Assembly: GCA_937996625.1 (NCBI GenBank)
Contig: CALKVA010000002.1
Span: 4,187 to 68,186, forward strand
Reading direction: 5' to 3'
Source: UBA5951 sp009936885
GTDB lineage: Bacteria > Pseudomonadota > Alphaproteobacteria > Puniceispirillales > Puniceispirillaceae
Length of the DNA: 64,000 nt
The position numbers and the translations under genes are program-made. The notes beneath the pieces are model-generated. The model was not told the origin of the DNA and searched no databases. It was given only the letters and a program-made list of their open reading frames with translations. Positions 9,066-19,192 of the stretch are shown in pieces (positions within the stretch are counted from its first letter, which is position 1; the number at the start of each line of letters is the position of its first letter).

Positions 9066-10591
9066 TGAGAACAGTTAGATTAATATTAGGCGACCAGTTA
9101 GATCTTGGTATTGCATCTCTTGCAGATATTGACCCAGAAAATGATCTGATTTTAATGGCAGAGCTAAAAACAGAGGTAACCTATGTAAAACATCATAAGA
9201 AAAAAATTGCGTTTATCTTTTCTGCCATGCGTCATTTTGCAGAAGAATGTCGCCTAAAAGGATGGAATATTTGTTATATTGATTATAAAAACCCTGATAA
9301 TAAAGGTGACTTTATATCACAATTACAATCAGTTATAGATAAATTCTCCCCTGACGCATTATGTATGGTGGAAGCTGCGGAATTCAGGTTAAGGCAAATA
9401 TTTACTGAGTTTCAATTAGAGACATCCCTGCCTTTTGAAATTAGAAAAGATACACGGTTTTTTTCTTCTGAAGAACGGTTTCGGAATTGGGCGGATAGTA
9501 GAACCCAATTAAGAATGGAATATTTCTATCGCGAATTAAGACGGGAAACTAACGTGTTAATGAATGAAGATGGAACCCCTATAGGGGGAAAGTGGAATTA
9601 TGATTCTGAGAACAGAGTTTCTCCAGATGCTAAAAAACATATACCCTCCCCTACTAAAATAAAACCAGATGAAATAACAAAAAAAGTGATAGCGCTTGTT
9701 GGAAGTCGTTTCTCAGACCATTTTGGAAGTTTAGATAGCTTTCATTATGCTGTAACAAGAAAAGATGCGCTGCTCATTCTAGATAAGTTTATTGAAGAAC
9801 GCTTGATAAATTTTGGCACCTTTCAGGATGCAATGTTAGTAGATGAAGCATGGATGTACCACTCCCACATTGGTTTGTATCTAAATATTGGCCTACTTAG
9901 CCCAAAAGAAGTGGTATTACGAGCAGAGCAGGCCTTTTATGAAGATAATATGCCCTTAAACTCCGTCGAGGGATTTATTCGTCAAATACTTGGATGGCGG
10001 GAATATGTAAGAGGCTTGTACTGGTATAAAATGCCTCAATATGCGGATATGAATTATCTTGAGTTAACAGCGCCCCTTCCCAATTTTTATTGGTCAGCAC
10101 AAACAGATTTAAAATGCGTATCACAATCAGTTGCCCAAACGCGTGACCATGCCTATGCGCATCACATACAGCGTTTGATGGTATTAGGGAACTATGCGCT
10201 ATTAACGGGGGTTTCTCCAGAACAGTTAAATAACTGGTTTTTGAGTGTTTATGTAGATGCGTATGAGTGGGTTGAACTTCCTAATGTAAGCGGAATGGTA
10301 TTATTTGCAGATGGCGGAATCTTGGCAAGCAAGCCTTATGTTTCTGGCGGTGCCTATATCGATAGAATGTCCAATTATTGTGGCTCATGTAAATATAATG
10401 TGAAGAAAAAAATAGGCGAGGATGCTTGCCCCTTCAATTATTTATATTGGAATTTTTTGATGTTGCATGAGGATAAGCTCAAAACTAACCCTCGTATGGG
10501 TATGATGTATCGAACTCTATCGAAAATGAGCGATGAAAACAGAGACCAAATTCAAAAAGATTCACAAATCTGGCTTAACGCGGATCAGTAA
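9065..10591 (+). CDS. phrB: Fe-S bacterial cryptochrome/(6-4) photolyase (PhrB type)
   Basis: Member of the FeS-BCP (CryPro) family; the Agrobacterium PhrB repairs (6-4) photoproducts and carries a 4Fe-4S cluster. 508 residues, normal length. Seen: four cysteines at residues 351, 439, 442 and 455 (NYCGSCKYN...DACPFN), spaced exactly as the cluster ligands of characterised PhrB proteins, plus the helical FAD domain (GWREYVRGLYW, HHIQRLMVLGNYALL). Start overlaps the CPD photolyase stop. Together the two enzymes cover both major UV lesions. Confidence 0.93.
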   Translation: MRTVRLILGDQLDLGIASLADIDPENDLILMAELKTEVTYVKHHKKKIAFIFSAMRHFAEECRLKGWNICYIDYKNPDNKGDFISQLQSVIDKFSPDALCMVEAAEFRLRQIFTEFQLETSLPFEIRKDTRFFSSEERFRNWADSRTQLRMEYFYRELRRETNVLMNEDGTPIGGKWNYDSENRVSPDAKKHIPSPTKIKPDEITKKVIALVGSRFSDHFGSLDSFHYAVTRKDALLILDKFIEERLINFGTFQDAMLVDEAWMYHSHIGLYLNIGLLSPKEVVLRAEQAFYEDNMPLNSVEGFIRQILGWREYVRGLYWYKMPQYADMNYLELTAPLPNFYWSAQTDLKCVSQSVAQTRDHAYAHHIQRLMVLGNYALLTGVSPEQLNNWFLSVYVDAYEWVELPNVSGMVLFADGGILASKPYVSGGAYIDRMSNYCGSCKYNVKKKIGEDACPFNYLYWNFLMLHEDKLKTNPRMGMMYRTLSKMSDENRDQIQKDSQIWLNADQ

Positions 10592-10621
10592 AGTATATAA
10601 ACTTCGATAATATGATGCGTC

Positions 10622-11266
10622 CTAGAATTCTGTCTCTATGCCTGTTTTTTTCCAGATTGGCATCTTTTGCATTACTTGCATAAAAAGATAAGATTCCAAA
10701 AACTGAGATAGGCTTTTATGTAAATTTGGCAATTTTTGAGAATCAAACCAGTCAGGGTCTGCTATTCTAAACTGGCGGATAAAAGGCAGGCAAATATAAT
10801 CAAAGATTCCAATAGTTTTGCCAGATAAGTAAGGCATTTCTGAGAGCTTAACTTCTATATTTTCTATCCATAACATAGCCAAATCACGATGAAAGTTCTT
10901 GTCTTTCGGCTCAAAACGAGCCGCATATTTATATCTGTCCAAATGACGTTTGAAATCATCATCTAACGATTCTAAGAATTGCGCACTCGCAGCTTTATCC
11001 GCATTCCATGAACCCAAAATATTATGGGGGTCGCTGACCGAAAGTGCCCAGAGTATAATATCCATAGATTGCTCAAGAATTTGGTCTGGTAAAATAAGCA
11101 CTGGGACGGTTGCTTTTGGAGACGCCTGAAGCAATTCCTTTGGTTTATCTTTCAATTCAATTTCGCGCAACCTAACCGTCACATTACATGTTTTTAATAT
11201 TAGCCGTGCTCTCATTGCAAAAGGGCATCTTCGAAAAGAATATAAAATGGGTTGCGTTTCAGCCAT
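10622..11266 (-). CDS. Glutathione S-transferase-like protein
   Basis: Soluble thioredoxin-fold/GST-type protein, 214 residues. Seen: N-terminal glutaredoxin-like motif YSFRRCPFAMRARL (CPFA), the cis-Pro segment TVPVLIL and the helical C-terminal domain. Start chosen at the ATG at 11266 because it overlaps the stop of the upstream gene by 8 nt (ATGGCTGA); an in-frame ATG at 11299 would lie inside that gene. Cotranscribed with the HugZ-like gene upstream. Substrate unknown. Confidence 0.82.
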   Translation of the reverse strand: MAETQPILYSFRRCPFAMRARLILKTCNVTVRLREIELKDKPKELLQASPKATVPVLILPDQILEQSMDIILWALSVSDPHNILGSWNADKAASAQFLESLDDDFKRHLDRYKYAARFEPKDKNFHRDLAMLWIENIEVKLSEMPYLSGKTIGIFDYICLPFIRQFRIADPDWFDSQKLPNLHKSLSQFLESYLFMQVMQKMPIWKKTGIETEF

Positions 11267-11768
11267 TAGATGAAAGTCTGCTCTCAAGTCTAAAATCATT
11301 ACCTATGACGTTAAATGCCGACCCAAATCCGGTTACAATAACACCCTTCTTTGGATTAATAGCAAATAAATGAAAATCAGAAAATTCACGTATTACGGTC
11401 ATGACAGGCCCATGGTGACTTGCAATCTCATCACAGAGCGTATTAAATTCTGCCCCGCCTCTTTTTATCTCACTCACTTCTGCGGTAAATTTCAATCGAA
11501 TACGCGCCCATATATTTGTGGCTACTATTTCATCCTCAATAATACTAAATAACACAGGTCGTTTATCTAGCATAAAGCGAACATGCCCTCCAAGTTCGCT
11601 TACATATATATAAAACACGTTATTTCTTCTTATATAAGGTGCAACACCCCATTCAATATTATCGCCGCTATCAGAACTGGTAGATATTTGGAGCGTTCTT
11701 ACCTGCTGTAATAATGCATCTCTCTTTGCGGTTACAAGGCTCAATGCTTTTTCATCATCCAAAGCCAA
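11259..11768 (-). CDS. HugZ-like pyridoxamine-5'-phosphate-oxidase-fold protein
   Basis: 169 residues of the FMN-binding split-barrel (PNPOx-like) family, related to HugZ/HutZ haem-utilisation proteins. Seen: the early strand pair NVFYIYVSELGGHVRFML, an RLKFTAEV strand, and the C-terminal GVIVTGFGSAFNVIG segment characteristic of the group. The C-terminus overlaps the GST-like start. Whether it handles haem, FMN or pyridoxal phosphate is not settled; no haem transporter is adjacent. Confidence 0.75.
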   Translation of the reverse strand: MALDDEKALSLVTAKRDALLQQVRTLQISTSSDSGDNIEWGVAPYIRRNNVFYIYVSELGGHVRFMLDKRPVLFSIIEDEIVATNIWARIRLKFTAEVSEIKRGGAEFNTLCDEIASHHGPVMTVIREFSDFHLFAINPKKGVIVTGFGSAFNVIGNDFRLESRLSSNG

Positions 11769-11883
11769 TTTTATTCTCCCCTAAAAAAGGTAAATACTAA
11801 CATAGCAGAGTTATGTGCCATTGTTTTAGCATTAAAACTAACATAGATTAAATAGGTAATAGAAAACCTGCTCAAGCCGCGAT

Positions 11884-12504
11884 ATGAAACCCAAACTTAA
11901 GATAGAAATATTTGCGGATATTATATGCCCATGGTGCTATATTGGTAAAAAGCGCCTTGAAAATGCATTATCTGAGCGCCCTGACATAGAGGTTACCATT
12001 GAATGGAAAGGGTTTTTATTAAACCCCTCAATACCGCAATATGGCATTGATAGAAAACAATATTTATTAACCAAGTTTGGACATGCTGCATCATCTGTTT
12101 ATAGCAGAATAGAACAAGCTGGAAAATTATCAGGCATTGATTTTGATTTTGATGCAATCGAGAGAACACCGGACTCTCGCTCAGTTCACGAATTAATTAT
12201 TGCAGCTGGAAGCGAAGGCTACAGGTTAAGCGAGATGTTTTATCAAGCCTATTTCTTAGATGGTAAAGATATAAGCAATTCTGACATCCAAGAAGAAATA
12301 CTAGAAAGCTCAAACCTTTCCCAAATTTCTGATCTTAAAAAAATCACTGAAGCGAAAAAATTATTGGCATTAGACTTTTCCCAAGCAAACTATTTAGGAA
12401 TTGATGGCGTTCCGTTTTTTGTCTTTAACAGCCAGATTTCACTTGCTGGAGCACATCCAGAACATATATTGCTTACTGCAATCGATACGGCGGTTACCAA
12501 CTAG
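11884..12504 (+). CDS. DsbA-family (FrnE/HCCA isomerase-like) oxidoreductase
   Basis: 206-residue cytoplasmic protein with a thioredoxin fold and helical insertion. Seen: the redox motif CPWC (residues 15-18, DIICPWCYIGKKRLE), the cis-Pro loop GIDGVPFFVFN near the C-terminus, and no signal peptide. FrnE-like proteins act as disulfide isomerases or polyketide accessory proteins; 2-hydroxychromene-2-carboxylate isomerases share the fold but usually lack CPWC. It overlaps mfd tail-to-tail by 4 nt. Confidence 0.85.
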   Translation: MKPKLKIEIFADIICPWCYIGKKRLENALSERPDIEVTIEWKGFLLNPSIPQYGIDRKQYLLTKFGHAASSVYSRIEQAGKLSGIDFDFDAIERTPDSRSVHELIIAAGSEGYRLSEMFYQAYFLDGKDISNSDIQEEILESSNLSQISDLKKITEAKKLLALDFSQANYLGIDGVPFFVFNSQISLAGAHPEHILLTAIDTAVTN

Positions 12505-15500
12505 TCTAATAGGGCTTGTACCTGCAATAACTTACCTTTCAGAAAATCAGCACGCTTAGTTACATCGGTTAAATCCTGTTTAATTACCAGCTTATGGTCT
12601 GCTCGCAATTGTACTCTGTCTTTTTGCGAGGCTATCCAGGCAATTAGTCTCTCTGGATTAGCAAACGAATTATGTCTAAACTGGACGGAGAACCCTTTAT
12701 TACCCGCATCTATTTTAGCGATATTAATATTTTTAGAAATCTGTTTTATTTCAACAATTTGAAGGAGATTTTTAACCTTATCTGGGATGGGGCCAAATCT
12801 ATCTGTTAACTCCATTTTTATATCTTGAAGAGATGCTAAATCATAGACTGATGCAATTTTACGATAGAGTGAAAGCCTAACCGTTAAATCTTTAATATAG
12901 CTATCTGGTATCAAAACGTCAGTTCCAATACTAATAAGGGGTGACCAGTTATCTTCGCTTAGGTCACTTTCCCCTTTATCTTCACTAGTACCAGACTTTG
13001 ATAAAGCAACAGCTTGGCGAAGCATATCTTGATATAATTCAACACCAACTTCCTTTACATGGCCTGACTGCTCATCCCCAAGTAGGTTTCCTGCACCACG
13101 AATATCCATATCATATGAGGCTAGCGAGAACCCTGCCCCTAGCTTGTCAAGTGTTTGTATTACTTCGAGCCTGCGTTTAGCCTGACTAGTGAGTGTTATT
13201 TGTGGGTCAGTTGTAAGATATGCATATGCTCGTTGCTTGCCGCGCCCTACTCTGCCGCGTAACTGATATAGCTGGGACAAGCCAAACATGTCAGCACGGT
13301 GAATAATCATTGTATTTGCTGTGGAAATATCAATTCCAGACTCCACAATATGAGTAGATAATAATACATCTGCTTTGGCATCTGCAAAATCTGTCATGAC
13401 CTTATCTAATTCTTGCGGGTTCATCTGTCCATGTGCTGAAAGAATGGAGGCTTCAGGAACCAGTTTTGTAATGCGATCAAACATTTTCTGCATATCTTTT
13501 ATACGAGGACATACAACAAATATCTGTCCTCCCCGTTGCTTTTCACGCAAAATAGCTTCTCTAAGGATGATAGAGTCCCATGGCCCAACAAATGTTCTAA
13601 CCGCAAGACGGTCTACCGGCGGTGTTGCGATAAGTGACATTTCTCTTACCCCCGATAATGCCATCTGTAAGGTTCGCGGTATGGGTGTTGCCGATAGGGT
13701 GAGAACATGCATGTCACCGCGCATTTTTTTGAGTTGTTCTTTCTGAGCAACTCCAAAATGTTGTTCTTCATCTACAATCAAAAGGCCAAGATTATTAAAT
13801 ACCACTGATTTTGACAGTAATGCATGTGTTCCGATTACCATCTGACAGGTTCCATCAGCGATATCTTGCTTGATAGTGGCCGCATTTTTTGCAGGTGTCA
13901 TTCTTGAGAGAATACCAATTTGGATTGGAAAGCTTTTAAAGCGCTCTTCAAATAGCTTGCCATGTTGTCTTGCAAGAAGGGTGGTAGGTGTAACAAGCGC
14001 TACCTGATACCCGCTCATACATGCAACAAACGCAGCCCGCAATGCGACCTCGGTTTTACCAAACCCAACATCACCACAAATAAGTCTATCGGTTGGTTTT
14101 CCAGAAGCAAGATCATCGATCACATCAGAAATAGCATCCAGCTGGTCATCTGTTTCAGAAAATTGAAAGCGTGCACAAAATTCATCAAAAGTGCCTGTTG
14201 GCACAGTTAGTTTTTCAGCTTTGCTTACTTGTCTGTTGGCAGCAATTTTAATGAGCTCGTCCGCCATCTCCTTTATCTTGCCTTTAATTCTGGCTTTTTT
14301 AGCCTGCCAAGCAACGCCGCCTAACCTATCTAAAGCCGCATCACTTGCTTGCTGTCCATATCTTGAGAGTAAATCAATATTCTCAACGGGGATGAATAAT
14401 CGATCACCACCAGCATAAATTAAACGTAAACAATCATGCTCACCGCCACCGCTTTGCACTGTTTCAAGACCATTATATCGACCGATTCCATGCTCTATAT
14501 GCACCACAAGGTCGTCTGTCTGTAATGCTGATACTTCTCGCAAGAATTCATCCGATCGCTTGCGCCTGCCAGCAGGCCTGTTCTGCCGGCTTCCAAATAC
14601 ATCTTGTTCTGTTAAAATCCAAATATCTGGCAAAATAAATCCGTTTGCTATGATCCATACAGCAGAGTAAATCTGCCCTGCTACCGGTTTTGTGCCAGGC
14701 TGGAGGGGCATTATTGGATGCGATAAATGAGGGGATACTAACTCTGTTAATTTTACGATGGCACCTTTACTGGAAGCTACCAAAATTATAGAGCGATTTA
14801 TTAGGGTATCTTCAATCATTTTTGCAGCAGATTGTGAAGGGCTAAATCCGTTTTCCTGTGTTGCGCTAAAAACGGGTCCTGTTTTTCCATCTAAGCTTAA
14901 TGCCTTATATTTTTGAGTTGTTTTTTCTGGGGCAGAGAACGGCGATATAATTGTTGGCATTTTGGTATTAAATAATACGTCAATTTCATTCTGTGATACG
15001 TACATCTGCCCTGGAGGTACTGGCCTGTAATGGAATGAATCTTGTCCGATGGCTGACAGTCTTGACTGATAAAACTCCTCGATTAAGACGCTTCTTTTCT
15101 CTGAATAAACCGAAAAATCATACGGAATTACAACAGACGCATCAGGTAGCCAATCTGTTATAGTAACAAGTTCAGGATGGAATAAGCTCATCCAATGTTC
15201 TATTCCAACAGGGGTTATGCCTGCTGTGATTTCCTCGTATAATTGGTCTCTTGCTGCAGATGCGCCAAATAAACTGATATAATTTTTTCTAAAACGGGTG
15301 ATATATTCATCTGATAAGCGATATTCTGCAACTGGATTTAAAAAAAGCTGTTCTACTTCAGTCAATCCCAATTGAGAAGATGAATCAAAAAATCTTATTT
15401 TCTCAAGTTCCGCACCAAAAAAATCAAGGCGGTATGGGTGGGTTGAGGGATCAGAAAAAACATCAACAATATCACCTCTTATTGCAAATTCGCCATATTC

Positions 15501-15941
15501 ACGAACGGTATTCGTTCTGTTAAACCCGCAATCTTGCAGAAAAGACGCAATCTCATTTAAATTATAATCATCCCCTTTGGAGAGTTTTAAACTTGCATTC
15601 AAGAAAAAGGATTTTGGAGGAATTTTTTGCAGAAAACTATTTATTGTAAGAAGTATAACATTTTTTGTATTCAAAATTTCATTTGAGGCGAGTTTACTTA
15701 ATGTAGAAATACGCTCACCTGTAATATCGCCATGTGGAGATAGCCTGTCATATGGCAAACAGTCCCATGCTGGTAAGCAAACTACGTCTATATCTGGTGC
15801 AAATAGTGATAAACCCTGTGATACTTGTTTTAATTCAAGGTCATCACGACATATATAAATAACTGGTTTGCCGATAGTAGCGTGTGTTGCAAGATAGAGA
15901 GTTTGTGCACCCTCTACACATCCAAAAATTTGCTGTTGCAT
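12501..15941 (-). CDS. mfd: Transcription-repair coupling factor Mfd
   Basis: DNA translocase that removes RNA polymerase stalled at lesions and recruits UvrA. 1146 residues, full length. Seen: N-terminal UvrB-like module, the RNA-polymerase-interacting region with HIEHGIGRYNGLE, a RecG-like helicase with Walker A GDVGFGKTEV (about residue 625) and DEEQ (about 725), the QLRGRVGRG motif, and a C-terminal TRCF domain. sdhE lies just upstream (18 nt). With two photolyases nearby, the region is rich in UV-repair genes. Confidence 0.97.
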   Translation of the reverse strand: MQQQIFGCVEGAQTLYLATHATIGKPVIYICRDDLELKQVSQGLSLFAPDIDVVCLPAWDCLPYDRLSPHGDITGERISTLSKLASNEILNTKNVILLTINSFLQKIPPKSFFLNASLKLSKGDDYNLNEIASFLQDCGFNRTNTVREYGEFAIRGDIVDVFSDPSTHPYRLDFFGAELEKIRFFDSSSQLGLTEVEQLFLNPVAEYRLSDEYITRFRKNYISLFGASAARDQLYEEITAGITPVGIEHWMSLFHPELVTITDWLPDASVVIPYDFSVYSEKRSVLIEEFYQSRLSAIGQDSFHYRPVPPGQMYVSQNEIDVLFNTKMPTIISPFSAPEKTTQKYKALSLDGKTGPVFSATQENGFSPSQSAAKMIEDTLINRSIILVASSKGAIVKLTELVSPHLSHPIMPLQPGTKPVAGQIYSAVWIIANGFILPDIWILTEQDVFGSRQNRPAGRRKRSDEFLREVSALQTDDLVVHIEHGIGRYNGLETVQSGGGEHDCLRLIYAGGDRLFIPVENIDLLSRYGQQASDAALDRLGGVAWQAKKARIKGKIKEMADELIKIAANRQVSKAEKLTVPTGTFDEFCARFQFSETDDQLDAISDVIDDLASGKPTDRLICGDVGFGKTEVALRAAFVACMSGYQVALVTPTTLLARQHGKLFEERFKSFPIQIGILSRMTPAKNAATIKQDIADGTCQMVIGTHALLSKSVVFNNLGLLIVDEEQHFGVAQKEQLKKMRGDMHVLTLSATPIPRTLQMALSGVREMSLIATPPVDRLAVRTFVGPWDSIILREAILREKQRGGQIFVVCPRIKDMQKMFDRITKLVPEASILSAHGQMNPQELDKVMTDFADAKADVLLSTHIVESGIDISTANTMIIHRADMFGLSQLYQLRGRVGRGKQRAYAYLTTDPQITLTSQAKRRLEVIQTLDKLGAGFSLASYDMDIRGAGNLLGDEQSGHVKEVGVELYQDMLRQAVALSKSGTSEDKGESDLSEDNWSPLISIGTDVLIPDSYIKDLTVRLSLYRKIASVYDLASLQDIKMELTDRFGPIPDKVKNLLQIVEIKQISKNINIAKIDAGNKGFSVQFRHNSFANPERLIAWIASQKDRVQLRADHKLVIKQDLTDVTKRADFLKGKLLQVQALLD

Positions 15942-15959
15942 GGGATAGTTATATTTCTG

Positions 15960-16220
15960 TCAGAGTGTTGTATTAAAATCTTTTATAAGAGAAAAAACGG
16001 TTCCGTTCAGATTAGCTGGGATTTTTAAATCCCCTCTCACCCATGCAAGAATATTCTGATCGCCTTGTGCTAAAAGGGCCTCGTAATCATCCAGCTGTTG
16101 ATCTTCAAGGTTGTCCAGATAGCGATTTGCAAATTGTCCTAATAGCAAGTCTGTCTCTCTGGTGCCTGTGTAGCTGGACTGATAGATTAGTCTGCGTATT
16201 CTATTTTCTCTTTTTTCCAT
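15960..16220 (-). CDS. sdhE: Succinate dehydrogenase flavinylation factor SdhE (DUF339)
   Basis: 86-residue helical protein that promotes covalent FAD attachment to SdhA. Seen: the conserved core GTRETDLLLGQFAN. The family motif is RGxxE; here the Arg is Thr (TGTRE), with Gly and Glu kept, which is unusual and worth noting. Divergent from recG and directly upstream of mfd, a conserved alphaproteobacterial arrangement. Confidence 0.87.
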   Translation of the reverse strand: MEKRENRIRRLIYQSSYTGTRETDLLLGQFANRYLDNLEDQQLDDYEALLAQGDQNILAWVRGDLKIPANLNGTVFSLIKDFNTTL

Positions 16221-16313
16221 AAATATAAACTCTTCAAACTGTTAAAATATAGTTCTATCCGTAATAAGATAGTGCGCATTGGACAGGTTACAATTTTTGT
16301 GAGATCATTACCC

Positions 16314-16319
16314 TATAAT
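16314..16319 (+). promoter_or_regulatory. Candidate -10 element for recG
   Basis: A perfect TATAAT lies 20 nt before the recG ATG in the divergent sdhE-recG gap. The position is right for a housekeeping promoter, but no good -35 hexamer is found at 16-18 nt upstream (CAATTT at best), so this is a weak call. Confidence 0.3.
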
Positions 16320-16338
16320 TACAAATTTGAATAGGCAT

Positions 16339-18447
16339 ATGGCAAACCTTAATTTTAATAGACCTGAAATTTTGTTCCCTTGCTTTGCACAGTTAATTAG
16401 CTTGCAAGGAATAGGGCCAAGAACAGCTGATATATTGGCAAAGAAAATAGGTAGTTTTGTTATTGATTTAGCATTTTACTTTCCTGTCTCATTAATTGAC
16501 CGAAGCGCATCACCAGAAATAAACGATATTACAGATGGGCAAATTGTAACCGTATCTATCACTATTAGATCTTTAGACATTCCCATGGGAAGGCAATCCC
16601 GTCCAGCCCGCATAGTGGGTGAAAACGAAACAGGGAGCATTGAACTTATTTATTTCAGGGCTAAGGCTGATTATCTAAAATCTTTATATGCAGTTGGGAA
16701 AACCGTTATAATTAGTGGACGTGTTGATTTTTTCAATCAGAAGAAACAAATCACCCACCCAGATTATGTCGTTACTCCAGAACAGCGCTCATCTATCCCC
16801 GCAATAGAACCTATTTATCCATTATCAGCTGGGCTGCGCCAAAGCCTACTTCGAAAAACATCGCAAACTATCATTCAAAAAATGCCAGAACTTCCTGAAT
16901 GGATTGATAAAAATTTAAAACAACAACAAAAATGGCCAGATTTTAAATCTGCTTTAACACAAAGCCATTCCCCAAATACACAAGCTGATTTAGAATTGGA
17001 TTCGCCTCACCGAAGACGACTAGCCTTTGATGAATTACTTGCTAATCAATTAGCTCTTTGTTTGATAAGAAGTCGGCAATCAAATGCGGATGTCTCAGAG
17101 CCTGTAACAGGAGATGAGCACTTCATTGAAAAATTTGTATCCTCTCTTCCTTATTCAATGACATCTGCGCAAATACGGGTATTAAATGAAATCACAGATG
17201 ACCAAAGCGCCCCAATTCGAATGCTCAGACTGCTCCAAGGGGATGTTGGCTCTGGTAAAACACTTGTGGCTCTAATAGCATTATTGCGAGCAATTACATC
17301 AGGTAAACAAGCTGCCCTTCTTGCACCAACAGAGATACTAAGCAAACAGCATTTCAAGAATATAACTGAACTTTTAAAAGATTTTGATATAGACCCTGTT
17401 TTGTTAATCGGCAGTATGACCCAAAAGCAAAAACATGTGATTCACGAAGGCCTTAAGTCTGGCAGGATTTCGTTTGTGATTGGAACACATGCTCTATTAA
17501 CAGAGAATGCAGAGTTTGCAGATTTAGGACTTGCGGTGGTTGATGAGCAACATCGCTTTGGTGTAAAACAGCGCCTTATCCTTGGTCAAAAGGGCGGTGG
17601 GTGCGATATATTAATTATGACAGCAACGCCAATTCCCCGAACATTAGCAATGACCGCTTATGGCGATCTGAAAATATCACAACTTGATGAAAAACCCGCC
17701 GGAAGAAGAGATATAAAAACAGCATCCCTGCAAATGGAAAAAATGGATGAAGTGATAGAAAGGCTATCCAAAGCAATTGCGAATGGAAGTCGAGCCTATT
17801 GGATTTGCCCGTTGGTTGAAGAAAGTGATAAATTAGATGCTGAAGCTGCAGAAGACAGGCATAGAATATTAGAGCAGCTGCTTCCAGAAGCAAATCCTGT
17901 TCTAGCACATGGCAAAATGAAATCTACGGAGCGAGATATCGCAATGCAGGCCTTTCAGTCTGGTGAAAGCCAGCTTTTAGTTGCTACTACTGTTGTTGAG
18001 GTAGGTGTAGATATACCGGAAGCTGGCATTATAATTATTGAGAATGCAGAGAGATTTGGATTAGCACAGCTGCATCAACTACGCGGGCGTGTTGGCAGAA
18101 GTGATATTCAATCTTCATGCTTGTTGCTTTATCAAACGCCTCTTTCTTATACTGCTAAATCTCGCCTTGATATTATGAGACAAACCAATGATGGCTTTTT
18201 AATTGCAGAGGAAGATTTGCGGCTTAGAGGACCAGGAGAGGTTTTAGGACAGCGTCAATCTGGTGTACCTGAATTCAAACTTGCCAATCTTTCAGCTCAT
18301 GCCGATTTGCTTGAAATTGCCCGAAAACAATCTTTGATGTTGGTACATGAAGACCCGTTACTAACATCTGAAAAAGGCAAAGCCTGCCGTATTCTTATCG
18401 GTTTGTTTGAGCAAGACACAGCAATACGCTATTTATATTCTGGATAA
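16339..18447 (+). CDS. recG: ATP-dependent DNA helicase RecG
   Basis: Branch-migration helicase that processes stalled forks and recombination intermediates. 702 residues from ATG 16339; an in-frame TTG at 16327 has no better ribosome binding site. Seen: wedge/OB domain in the N-terminal third, Walker A GDVGSGKTLV (about residue 304), DEQH (about 400), TATPIPRTLAM, and QLRGRVGRS. The sdhE/recG/mfd cluster is conserved in the class. Confidence 0.96.
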   Translation: MANLNFNRPEILFPCFAQLISLQGIGPRTADILAKKIGSFVIDLAFYFPVSLIDRSASPEINDITDGQIVTVSITIRSLDIPMGRQSRPARIVGENETGSIELIYFRAKADYLKSLYAVGKTVIISGRVDFFNQKKQITHPDYVVTPEQRSSIPAIEPIYPLSAGLRQSLLRKTSQTIIQKMPELPEWIDKNLKQQQKWPDFKSALTQSHSPNTQADLELDSPHRRRLAFDELLANQLALCLIRSRQSNADVSEPVTGDEHFIEKFVSSLPYSMTSAQIRVLNEITDDQSAPIRMLRLLQGDVGSGKTLVALIALLRAITSGKQAALLAPTEILSKQHFKNITELLKDFDIDPVLLIGSMTQKQKHVIHEGLKSGRISFVIGTHALLTENAEFADLGLAVVDEQHRFGVKQRLILGQKGGGCDILIMTATPIPRTLAMTAYGDLKISQLDEKPAGRRDIKTASLQMEKMDEVIERLSKAIANGSRAYWICPLVEESDKLDAEAAEDRHRILEQLLPEANPVLAHGKMKSTERDIAMQAFQSGESQLLVATTVVEVGVDIPEAGIIIIENAERFGLAQLHQLRGRVGRSDIQSSCLLLYQTPLSYTAKSRLDIMRQTNDGFLIAEEDLRLRGPGEVLGQRQSGVPEFKLANLSAHADLLEIARKQSLMLVHEDPLLTSEKGKACRILIGLFEQDTAIRYLYSG

Positions 18448-18475
18448 ATAGAAGCGACAAACGAGTTTCTTAAAT

Positions 18476-19192
18476 TTACTTCTTACCTGTATTAGCGATC
18501 TTTTTCTGGTTTTTTTTAGCTTTATTATCAGGTGTTACAATACCAGCAGAAACAACCAATTTTATTGCATCCTCTACTGCCATATCTAAATAAGTTAACT
18601 CATCTTTTGGGCAAAGAAGAAGAAAACCAGAGGTTGGATTAGGCGTTGTTGGAACAAATACATTTACCAAATCAGCTTCAATTTTTTCTTTTATCTCGCC
18701 CTTTGCAACACCTGTTACAAAGCCGATAACATAGGTTCCTTTTCGCGGATACTCCAGAATTACCGCATCGCGAAACGCATCAGATTGGGTAGCAAGCACA
18801 GTCTCCAAAATCTGTTTTGAGCTCCCATAAATTGTTCTCACAACTGGCATGCTACTCATCACACGCTCCCCTAGATGAACAATCCAGCGCCCTAAGAATC
18901 CAGTTGTTAGCGCACCAATCAACGTCAGAAATACAAATCCAATTATAATCCCATAGCCAGGCACAATTCCAAAGCCTGGAACCCAGCTGGTGATGAAAAC
19001 AACAAGCTCTTTTGGTAGTAAATTAACAACTTGAGTATCAATCAAATCTATGGCTATCCAAGTGATATAAGTTGTTAAAAAAACAGGCGCAGAAAGTAAT
19101 ATACCTGCCAAAAACCAACGTCTAATATTACCAAGTAGCGTTTTATTATGCGTCGTATTTTCAGCTTGATTTTCCGACTGACCGTTCGTCAT
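18476..19192 (-). CDS. DUF502 family membrane protein
   Basis: About 238 residues from the ATG at 19192, chosen because GGAG lies 7 nt before it. Seen: two strongly hydrophobic N-terminal segments (FLAGILLSAPVFLTTYITWI and GFVFLTLIGALTTGFLG), then the conserved soluble part with GSSKQILETV, YPRKGTYVIGF and FVPTTPNPTSGF(LL). The family is widespread next to recG in alphaproteobacteria; its biochemical function is not established. Convergent with recG. Confidence 0.85.
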   Translation of the reverse strand: MTNGQSENQAENTTHNKTLLGNIRRWFLAGILLSAPVFLTTYITWIAIDLIDTQVVNLLPKELVVFITSWVPGFGIVPGYGIIIGFVFLTLIGALTTGFLGRWIVHLGERVMSSMPVVRTIYGSSKQILETVLATQSDAFRDAVILEYPRKGTYVIGFVTGVAKGEIKEKIEADLVNVFVPTTPNPTSGFLLLCPKDELTYLDMAVEDAIKLVVSAGIVTPDNKAKKNQKKIANTGKK

